In this document: positions 26,604 to 32,337 of the stretch, piece after piece
Layout of the letters: every line of letters begins with the position of its first letter
Numbering within the stretch: position 1 is the first letter of the stretch
Origin: Flavobacteriales bacterium
Lineage (GTDB): Bacteria; Bacteroidota; Bacteroidia; Flavobacteriales; UBA7312
NCBI GenBank assembly: GCA_029248105.1
Contig: JAQWJZ010000043.1
Span: 1 to 32,337 of the forward strand
DNA: 32,337 nt
Reading direction: 5' to 3'
Notes under the pieces: model-generated
What the model was told of the DNA's origin: nothing
Databases searched by the model: none
What the model saw: only the letters and a program-made list of their open reading frames with translations
Position numbers and translations under genes: made by a program

Positions 26604-27194
26604 ATGACCGCTTACAAAAAAGAAGAACATTATAACACTGAAAATATAGACTCTTTAAAGGGGCATTACTCTAAAGTATTGGAATTGATAGGTGAAGACC
26701 CTTCTAGAGAAGGTTTGTTAAAAACACCTGAAAGAGTAGCCAAAGCAATGCAATTCCTTACTCAAGGATATGACGTTGAAGCCACAGGTATATTAAAATC
26801 TGCTATGTTTTCTGAAGATTACAGCCAAATGGTTCTTGTTAAAGAAATTGAATTTTATTCCTTGTGTGAACACCATCTATTACCCTTTTTTGGAAAAGCA
26901 CACATTGCATATATTCCTAACGGGCATATTGTAGGCCTAAGCAAATTACCTCGAGTTGTCGATGCATTTTCTAGAAGACTACAAGTTCAGGAAAGGCTGA
27001 CAAACGAGATAAGAGATTGTATCCAAAACACATTAAAACCAAAAGGGGTTGCTGTTGTTATGGAAGCTCGTCATTTGTGTATGCAGATGAGAGGAGTAGA
27101 AAAACAAAGCTCTTTAACCACTACATCGGCTTTTTCTGGTGCTTTTCTAGAAAGTGAGAAAACCAGATTAGAGTTCATGAATTTAATACGATAA
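26604..27194 (+). CDS. folE: GTP cyclohydrolase I
   Basis: Converts GTP to 7,8-dihydroneopterin triphosphate, the entry to folate, biopterin and queuosine routes. The 196 residues end with the standard catalytic core: zinc ligands Cys88 and His91 in [16 protein letters not shown], and Cys159 in [13 protein letters not shown], plus [23 protein letters not shown] and the final [11 protein letters not shown]. It is the zinc-dependent FolE1 form. It is placed 3 bases after the pyruvoyl-tetrahydropterin synthase-like gene and 9 bases before fabD, so it is in one operon with its likely next-step enzyme. Confidence 0.97.
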   Translation: MTAYKKEEHYNTENIDSLKGHYSKVLELIGEDPSREGLLKTPERVAKAMQFLTQGYDVEATGILKSAMFSEDYSQMVLVKEIEFYSLCEHHLLPFFGKAHIAYIPNGHIVGLSKLPRVVDAFSRRLQVQERLTNEIRDCIQNTLKPKGVAVVMEARHLCMQMRGVEKQSSLTTTSAFSGAFLESEKTRLEFMNLIR

Positions 27195-27203
27195 ACAACT
27201 ATT

Positions 27204-28088
27204 ATGAAAGCATACGTTTTCCCTGGTCAAGGGGCACAATTTCCAGGAATGGGCAAGGATCTATACGATAATTCCGGCTTAGCTAAAAACTTATTCGAAA
27301 AAGCCAATGATATTCTAGGCTTTAGAATTACAGATATTATGTTTGAAGGTGAAAAGGAAGAACTTACCCAAACAAAAGTTACTCAACCCGCCATATTTCT
27401 GCACTCGGTTATACTTGCAAAAGTATTGGGTGATAAGTTCAATGCCGATATGGTCGCAGGACATTCTCTAGGCGAGTTTTCAGCCCTTGTTGCTGCCAAC
27501 TATATGAATTTTGAAGATGGATTAAACCTCGTTTACAAACGTGCCTTAGCAATGCAAAAAGCATGTGAACAAAACCCATCAACTATGGCCGCTATTTTAG
27601 GGCTCGAGGATAGTGTTGTAGAAGAGCTTTGCAAAACAATTGATGGAGTGGTGGTTCCTGCAAATTACAACTGCCCCGGTCAGCTCGTTATTTCTGGAAG
27701 CAACGAGGCAATAGCCGAAGCCTGTCAAAAATTAACTGAGGCTGGTGCTAGAAGAGCTTTACAACTGCCAGTAGGTGGAGCATTTCATTCACCCCTAATG
27801 GAACCCGCACAAATTGAACTAGCTGAAGCCATAGAAAACACCCCTTTCAAGAAGGGTGACTGTCCTATTTATCAAAATGTAACAGCCCAAGCTGAAACTA
27901 ACCCAAGCGAAATAAAAAGTAATTTGATAAAGCAATTAACCGCATCCGTCAGATGGACTCAAACCATGAAACAAATGCAAAATGATGGCTTAATATCTGT
28001 TACCGAAGTTGGACCTGGAAAAGTATTGCAAGGTTTATTCAAAAAAATGGATAGAGCTTTAGAAACAGAAAGTGCTCAAATACTATAA
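27204..28088 (+). CDS. fabD: Malonyl-CoA:ACP acyltransferase
   Basis: Transfers malonyl from CoA to acyl carrier protein for fatty-acid synthesis in the cytoplasm. The 294 residues are of usual length. The nucleophile is Ser88 in GHSLGEF, with Arg113 in YKRALAMQ and His195 in GGAFHSPLM; the oxyanion-side motif FPGQGAQFPGMG is at the N-terminus. It comes after folE by 9 bases, a functional mixture common in packed operons. Its end overlaps the end of convergent cpsB-type gene by 6 bases. Confidence 0.97.
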   Translation: MKAYVFPGQGAQFPGMGKDLYDNSGLAKNLFEKANDILGFRITDIMFEGEKEELTQTKVTQPAIFLHSVILAKVLGDKFNADMVAGHSLGEFSALVAANYMNFEDGLNLVYKRALAMQKACEQNPSTMAAILGLEDSVVEELCKTIDGVVVPANYNCPGQLVISGSNEAIAEACQKLTEAGARRALQLPVGGAFHSPLMEPAQIELAEAIENTPFKKGDCPIYQNVTAQAETNPSEIKSNLIKQLTASVRWTQTMKQMQNDGLISVTEVGPGKVLQGLFKKMDRALETESAQIL

Positions 28089-28820
28089 AGTGTGATTTTT
28101 TAAGGTGCCACTTTCCACCAACTTGTGCCAATACTTGTTAGTGAAACACTTAGAATATAGACTCGCCTGATGCAAATTATGGCAATCGGTGCCCACATAA
28201 TCAACCATGTTATTGTCGATTAGTTTTTCTGCCATTAGCCTAACCGGTTTGCCATAAAAGCCTAATAAAGAAAGTAAGTTTATCTGTAAGCTTAATGAAC
28301 GTGTTTTATAGGTTTTTAAATCCTCGAAACTCATAAAACCATATCTCTCTGGATGAGCTAAAATAATTTTATATCCAGCTAATTGTAATTTGAAAATAGT
28401 TTCCCCAAAATTCGGTGGAGCTGAAATGAAAGACGTTTCTATTAGAATTTGATTATCGCCCATTGTAAGGAATTTCTCGCCAGCATCTACTTTAGACTCA
28501 AAGTCAAAATCAATGTAATATTCTGCTGCTGCAGAAACCTCAACATCAACAGATTGTTTTTTTAACTCGCCTTGCAAATCTTTCAATCCTCCAAGAATAA
28601 TATCAGGAGTATTTCTATAAAAATCGTGCATGACATGAGGCGTAGTAATGACTTTCTTAAAGCCTAAAGAATGTATTTTCTTTACAAGTTCGACAGAAGT
28701 TTCTAAATCAGGAGATCCATCATCTATACCCGCTATCATATGAGAGTGCATATCACAACCCAAAGACTCAAAGGTTATAGGCTCGAGCGACCTTTCTTTT
28801 CGCTTAAAAAATGAGAACAT
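28083..28820 (-). CDS. PHP-domain tyrosine-protein phosphatase, CpsB/YwqE-like
   Basis: Metal-dependent phosphatase of the CpsB/CapC/YwqE family, which removes phosphate from the tyrosine kinase that controls capsule or exopolysaccharide export. The 245 residues form one PHP TIM-barrel with metal-binding motifs CDMHSHMIAGIDDG (His25, His27), TTPHVMHDFY, ILAHPERY and VGTDCHN. There is no signal peptide, so it is cytoplasmic. Its ATG overlaps the rfbB stop by one base, which links it with nucleotide-sugar synthesis and supports a role in polysaccharide control. The kinase itself is not in the window. Confidence 0.9.
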   Translation of the reverse strand: MFSFFKRKERSLEPITFESLGCDMHSHMIAGIDDGSPDLETSVELVKKIHSLGFKKVITTPHVMHDFYRNTPDIILGGLKDLQGELKKQSVDVEVSAAAEYYIDFDFESKVDAGEKFLTMGDNQILIETSFISAPPNFGETIFKLQLAGYKIILAHPERYGFMSFEDLKTYKTRSLSLQINLLSLLGFYGKPVRLMAEKLIDNNMVDYVGTDCHNLHQASLYSKCFTNKYWHKLVESGTLKNHTL

Positions 28821-29866
28821 TATTGATATTGCTTTTGATAATAATTTTGATACTCTCCAGAAGTAACATTATCTAGCCAATCTTGATTGTTAAGATACCA
28901 ATCAATTGTTATTTCCAAACCTTCTGCAAATTGTAAAGAAGGCTCCCAACCTAACTCTTTTTTAATTTTGCTGGCATCAATAGCGTAACGCTTATCATGA
29001 CCAGGCCTATCTTTAACATAGGTAATTAGCTGCTCTGAACTCCCTTTTTCTCTACCCAACTTACTATCCATGATAGAGCATAGTAGTTTTATCAAATCAA
29101 TATTTGTCCATTCGTTAAAACCGCCAATATTGTAGGTATCACCCACTTTGCCATTATGGAAAATGTTATCAATAGCTCTTGCATGATCAACAACATATAA
29201 CCAATCACGAGTAAACAAACCATCACCATAAACAGGTAAAGATTTGTTATTTCTTATGTTATTGATAAACAAAGGAATGAGCTTTTCTGGGAATTGATTT
29301 TCTCCGTAATTATTTGAACAATTAGAAATCATAAATGGAAGTCCGTAAGTATTACCATAAGCCCTTACGAAATGGTCAGAACTTGCTTTTGACGACGAAT
29401 ATGGCGACTGCGGATCGTAAGCGGTAGTTTCTAAGAAAAAGCCTTCAGATCCTAAAGACCCATATACTTCATCTGTAGAAATATGATAAAATAATTTACC
29501 ATCAAAATTGTCATTCCATAAATTTTTAGCAGCGTGAAGTAAATTAAACGTTCCAATAACGTTGGTTTGTATAAACTCCAATGGATTAGTAATGGAACGA
29601 TCCACATGAGATTCAGCAGCTAAGTGAATGACACCATCGAATTGGTATTGAGCAAATAATGTATTGATATAATTTGAATCTACGATATCTCCCTTTTCAA
29701 ACGTATAGTTAGGTTTACCTTCAATATCCTTGAGGTTTTCTAGATTTCCTGCATAGGTCAGTTTGTCTAAATTGACAATCTGTGTTTCGGGATATTTATT
29801 TACAAATAACCTTACTACGTGAGAACCAATAAAACCTGCTCCTCCTGTAATTAAAATCGTTTTCAT
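28820..29866 (-). CDS. rfbB: dTDP-glucose 4,6-dehydratase
   Basis: NAD-dependent short-chain (extended) dehydrogenase that makes dTDP-4-keto-6-deoxyglucose, precursor of rhamnose and other deoxy sugars for surface glycans. Visible are the Rossmann motif TGGAGFIGSH, HLAAESHVDRSI, STDEVYG with the Thr-Asp-Glu catalytic triad, YSSSK with catalytic Tyr and Lys, and NCSNNYGENQFPEKLIP. The length is typical. The frame can begin with GTG at 29869, but ATG 29866 (MKTILITGGAG) matches the family start and is chosen. A TAnnTTTG element lies 20 bases upstream. Confidence 0.95.
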   Translation of the reverse strand: MKTILITGGAGFIGSHVVRLFVNKYPETQIVNLDKLTYAGNLENLKDIEGKPNYTFEKGDIVDSNYINTLFAQYQFDGVIHLAAESHVDRSITNPLEFIQTNVIGTFNLLHAAKNLWNDNFDGKLFYHISTDEVYGSLGSEGFFLETTAYDPQSPYSSSKASSDHFVRAYGNTYGLPFMISNCSNNYGENQFPEKLIPLFINNIRNNKSLPVYGDGLFTRDWLYVVDHARAIDNIFHNGKVGDTYNIGGFNEWTNIDLIKLLCSIMDSKLGREKGSSEQLITYVKDRPGHDKRYAIDASKIKKELGWEPSLQFAEGLEITIDWYLNNQDWLDNVTSGEYQNYYQKQYQ

Positions 29867-29885
29867 CACGCAAAATTTATCTTAA

Positions 29886-29893
29886 CAAAGGTA
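29886..29893 (-). promoter_or_regulatory. Promoter -7 element of rfbB-cpsB-type operon
   Basis: TACCTTTG on the minus strand matches TAnnTTTG exactly. Transcription would start near 29880, leaving about 14 bases before the rfbB ATG. No convincing -33 box is visible at 17-23 bases. The 97-base gap also has to hold the promoter of the divergent plus-strand gene, where only an imperfect TATCTTCG (29910-29917) was seen. Confidence 0.4.
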
Positions 29894-29963
29894 ATCAATA
29901 AATCTATCATATCTTCGTTAGTAATTGCGTTGATAATAATTAACTTAGCATAAAATTTATCAA

Positions 29964-30701
29964 ATGAAGTTTTCATCTCTTTTCCTTTTACTGTTAATTA
30001 CGGTACAGCTAAACGCACAAAGTGAAGGTAGTAAAGAAAAAATAGTTTTTATTTCTCCTTTCTATGAACTTCAATTTCCTTTTGGAGATATGAAAAACGA
30101 CTATGGCATCAACTCTAGTTTAGGACTTGATGTATCACTCATTAACAGTAAAAATATATACCTATCATTGAGCGGATCATTTTTATTTGGAAGCCAAGTC
30201 AAAGACACTACTATACTAGATCATTTGATGGATGACAATTATAATATCATTGATGAAAATGGTCAAATTGCTGAAATTATACTTAGCGAAAGAGGCTTTA
30301 ACACTACTTTAAAGCTAGGATACCTATATCCTATTTTACATCAAAGTTCAGGCTTACTTGCTTATGCTTCTGTTGGCTTTCATCAACACAAAACACGTAT
30401 AGATGTCAAAAACTCTACTGTACCTCAGCTCGATGAGGAAAGTAAAAAGATGTATGACCAATTGACTAATGGGCTCAGCACATCTGCATTTATTGGCTAT
30501 TTAAACATTAGTGATAAAAGCGGTTTGCATTTTTATGCCGGTATGGAATTAACAAGAGCTTTTTCATACAATCAAAGAAGTTATAATCATATTGTTGGAG
30601 GCCCTATTAATGATTTAAGAAACGACTCCTTCTTAGGTTTAAAATTTGGCTGGATAGTGCCTATCAAAAAGCGTTCCACCAAAGAGTATTATTATTTTTA
30701 A
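29964..30701 (+). CDS. Secreted, probably outer-membrane beta-barrel-like protein
   Basis: I do not recognise the family with certainty. The 245 residues open with a signal peptide (MKFSSLFLLLLITVQLNAQ). The rest alternates short beta-strands ending in aromatic or polar residues (YELQFPFGDM, IYLSLSGSFLFGS, NTTLKLGYLYPIL, LLAYASVGFHQH, LHFYAGMELTRAFSY, FLGLKFGWIVPI), the pattern of a small outer-membrane barrel. It ends in aromatic residues (YYYF), as barrels often do. It is 3 bases upstream of the Kdo transferase gene, so a role in envelope or LPS assembly is possible but is inference only. Confidence 0.72.
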   Translation: MKFSSLFLLLLITVQLNAQSEGSKEKIVFISPFYELQFPFGDMKNDYGINSSLGLDVSLINSKNIYLSLSGSFLFGSQVKDTTILDHLMDDNYNIIDENGQIAEIILSERGFNTTLKLGYLYPILHQSSGLLAYASVGFHQHKTRIDVKNSTVPQLDEESKKMYDQLTNGLSTSAFIGYLNISDKSGLHFYAGMELTRAFSYNQRSYNHIVGGPINDLRNDSFLGLKFGWIVPIKKRSTKEYYYF

Positions 30702-30704
30702 TAG

Positions 30705-31901
30705 ATGAATCTTGTTTACCAAATACTCATTCGTCTGTATAAAATACTCATTTTAGTTGTAAGTCCTTTTTCTAAAAAAGCCAAACAATGGGTACAAGGA
30801 AGAAAAAATTTAATAGCAAGACTTCCTAGTGGACTAAACAAAGATATCATTTGGTTTCATTGCGCTTCATTAGGCGAATATGAACAGGCTAAACCCTTAA
30901 TAAACAGCATAAAATCAACTAGCAAAAAATACAATATACTACTTACTTTTTTTTCACCTTCAGGTTATTTAAACGCTGGAAAAAATAAAAATGTTGACTT
31001 CAAAAGTTATATTCCCCTTGACACACTTTCAAATGCTAATAAATTTATAGAACGAGTAAATCCTAAATGTGCCATTTTCATAAAATCTGAACTATGGCCT
31101 AACTTTTTTGACATACTAAACAAAAAATCCGTTCCTATATTCGTAGTTTCAGCCATCTTCAAAGCAGAAAACTACCTGTTTAAACCCTATGGCAAATGGC
31201 AACTAAATATACTCCGTGGCGTCACACATTTTTTTGTTCAAGACAAGAACTCCAAAACTTTATTACAAAATAATGGCATCACTCAAGTTAGCGTTAGTGG
31301 TGATAACAGATACGATAAAGTTATTGAAAACAGCTTAAACCCTCAAGAAATACCCTTAATAACATCATTTAAAGGCTCTAAATCCCTTGTAGTGGCTGGA
31401 AGTACATACAAGATAGATAGTGAAATGCTAATTAACATTAGCAAGAAAATGCAAGATGTAAAATTCATTATTGCTCCTCACAATATAGATTACGCTAATG
31501 AATTACAAAATGAAGGTCTTCTTTATAGCCAAGCCAATGAAAAAAATATAAAAGATCATTCAATCTTAATTATTGATAACATAGGAATACTTTCTCAACT
31601 ATATCAATACGCTTCAGTATCTTATGTTGGAGGTGCTTTTGGAAATGGATTGCACAATATACTTGAGGCATTAGCTTTCGGATCTATTGTAATATTTGGT
31701 CCTAAATACCATAAATACAAAGAAGCAAAGGATGCTATAGAAAATGGCATTGCTAGAAGTGTAAGCAAAGAACAGGAACTTGAAAAATCTATAGAGTACT
31801 TCATTAACAACAAAACGGATAAAAAAGAGGTTTTAGCGTTTTGTGAGAAAAGAAATGGAGCTAATGAGCTAATTATAAAGCGACTAAAAGCTTCTATTTA
31901 G
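30705..31901 (+). CDS. waaA: 3-deoxy-D-manno-octulosonic acid transferase
   Basis: Also called KdtA. It transfers Kdo from CMP-Kdo to lipid IV-A at the inner membrane, an essential step of LPS core synthesis. The 398 residues show a short hydrophobic N-terminal anchor, the acceptor-side domain with IWFHCASLGEYEQAKPL (Glu as likely base), KSELWPNFF, and the GT-B donor domain with VAGSTYKIDSEMLI, APHNIDYA and YVGGAFGNGLHNILEALAFG. This is glycosyltransferase family 30 and typical length. The gene follows the barrel-like gene by 3 bases. A hairpin terminator lies about 200 bases after the stop. Confidence 0.95.
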   Translation: MNLVYQILIRLYKILILVVSPFSKKAKQWVQGRKNLIARLPSGLNKDIIWFHCASLGEYEQAKPLINSIKSTSKKYNILLTFFSPSGYLNAGKNKNVDFKSYIPLDTLSNANKFIERVNPKCAIFIKSELWPNFFDILNKKSVPIFVVSAIFKAENYLFKPYGKWQLNILRGVTHFFVQDKNSKTLLQNNGITQVSVSGDNRYDKVIENSLNPQEIPLITSFKGSKSLVVAGSTYKIDSEMLINISKKMQDVKFIIAPHNIDYANELQNEGLLYSQANEKNIKDHSILIIDNIGILSQLYQYASVSYVGGAFGNGLHNILEALAFGSIVIFGPKYHKYKEAKDAIENGIARSVSKEQELEKSIEYFINNKTDKKEVLAFCEKRNGANELIIKRLKASI

Positions 31902-32098
31902 TCATTTTTCACACCTTTTAAATTCATTTATCGGTAAATATCCCTATTCATCCAAGTAATTTCATTGGTCGTCAAAAACCATGATGCTACATTGGAAAAA
32001 GTACCCTTTCTTTGACATAGAAAAAAACAGAGCTTACTTCCTAATCTTAATGGATTGATTTCGTAGAAAATCGGTTTATAGCAGATTATCCCTTAGAC

Positions 32099-32126
32099 AA
32101 AAAGCACCTAGAAATAGGTGCTTTTT
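32099..32126. terminator. Perfect bidirectional rho-independent terminator
   Basis: AAAAAGCACCTA, loop GAAA, TAGGTGCTTTTT: a 12-bp stem with no mismatch, flanked by A5 and T5 tracts, so it can work in both directions. On the plus strand it could end the waaA transcript about 200 bases after the stop. On the minus strand it could end a gene entering from the right. Confidence 0.85.
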
Positions 32127-32244
32127 ATATGTTTTTTTAAATGCCTAGCATCGGATTACATTTTAATTTTTAAAGCCTAGCATTAGTAAAGCGTTGCGAA
32201 TTATCTTCATTAACTACTGCTAATACATAAAGCGAGATTTTTGG

Positions 32245-32276
32245 CTATTGTAGTGGTCACCTAACCACCGCAATAG
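32245..32276. repeat. Imperfect hairpin, 13-bp stem
   Basis: CTATTGTAGTGGT, six-base loop, ACCACCGCAATAG. On the plus strand the stem has one G-U wobble and one A-C mismatch. No T-run follows in either direction, so it is less likely to be a simple terminator. It begins just after the possible minus-strand stop at 32278. Confidence 0.5.
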
Positions 32277-32277
32277 T

Positions 32278-32337
32278 TTAAAGCTCTTCTTTACAAGCAA
32301 AACACTCGGATTCTTTAAAAGAAAGTAATAAAAAACC
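32278..32337 (-). CDS. Possible C-terminal end of a gene entering from the right (partial)
   Basis: On the minus strand the frame from 32337 reads 19 codons (GFLLLSFKESECFACKEEL) and then TAA at 32280-32278. The composition is plausible for a protein tail with two Cys, and hairpins follow at the right place for termination. With only 19 codons this is weak and the product cannot be named. Confidence 0.2.
   Translation of the reverse strand, partial: GFLLLSFKESECFACKEEL

Larger units (their letters stand above)
31902..32337. other. 436-base stretch without a convincing complete gene
   Basis: The sequence after waaA holds no ORF that looks coding in full. It contains a 25-codon frame (31981-32058), a perfect terminator hairpin (32099-32126), two copies of GCCTAGCAT 32 bases apart (32143-32151 and 32175-32183), a second hairpin (32245-32276) and a possible C-terminal coding tail on the minus strand at the right edge. 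There is no tRNA or known RNA that I recognise. Confidence 0.6.

Noticed and set aside
31981-32058. 25-codon plus-strand frame (MMLHWKKYPFFDIEKNRAY and on)
   Set aside because: It looks slightly like the start of a membrane protein but is too short, has no promoter or partner, and is followed by no coding continuation.
32143-32183. GCCTAGCAT pair as attachment or insertion-sequence ends
   Set aside because: Nine bases is too short, the copies are only 32 bases apart, and no recombinase or transposase is nearby.

Overview
This window looks like chromosome from a low-GC member of Bacteroidota, most likely a marine Flavobacteriales-type lineage (Cryomorphaceae or Crocinitomicaceae-like; this is inference). 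The evidence is three SprB-repeat or PKD surface proteins, two of them ending in the type B (gliding-motility-associated) sorting domain of the type IX secretion system (T9SS); Bacteroidota-type -7 promoter elements (TAnnTTTG); a DUF4290-murA pair; a flavobacterial-style DnaJ with half a zinc finger; and Bacteroidota-type signal peptides ending in AQ.

Layout. (1) 1-9422, minus strand: three secreted proteins in tandem. Farthest upstream is a 340-residue protein with a type B sorting domain, then a 1470-residue SprB-repeat protein with the same domain, then a giant SprB-repeat protein whose C-terminus lies beyond the left edge. (2) About 9519-16093, plus strand: UvrD/PcrA helicase, DUF4290 protein, MurA (natural Cys-to-Asp at the fosfomycin site), a TlpA-like thioredoxin, then GrpE and DnaJ behind a good sigma-54-like promoter with an upstream palindrome. 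(3) 16109-20737, plus strand: a secreted clan GH-A-like protein, a NatA/NatB-type ABC exporter pair and an Ppx/GppA phosphatase, nearly all overlapping or a few bases apart. (4) alaS on the minus strand, facing a plus-strand M23 peptidase-merR pair across a short region with overlapping promoters. (5) mqnD and mqnB (futalosine menaquinone route) on the minus strand, divergent from a human-type 6-pyruvoyltetrahydropterin synthase, GTP cyclohydrolase I and FabD. (6) cpsB/ywqE-type PHP phosphatase and rfbB on the minus strand (surface polysaccharide), divergent from a secreted barrel-like protein and the Kdo transferase WaaA. (7) 31902-32337: 436 bases without a convincing complete gene, holding a perfect bidirectional terminator hairpin and a second hairpin, perhaps next to the end of a minus-strand gene entering from the right.

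Most genes are housekeeping or envelope functions packed tightly. Three convergent pairs overlap at their ends. No tRNA, rRNA, CRISPR array, insertion sequence or prophage was recognised. The least ordinary parts are the adhesin cluster, the sigma-54-like control of grpE-dnaJ, the pterin gene pair, the overlapping or leaderless promoter arrangements and the right-hand non-coding stretch. I did not find a clearly new multi-gene system.
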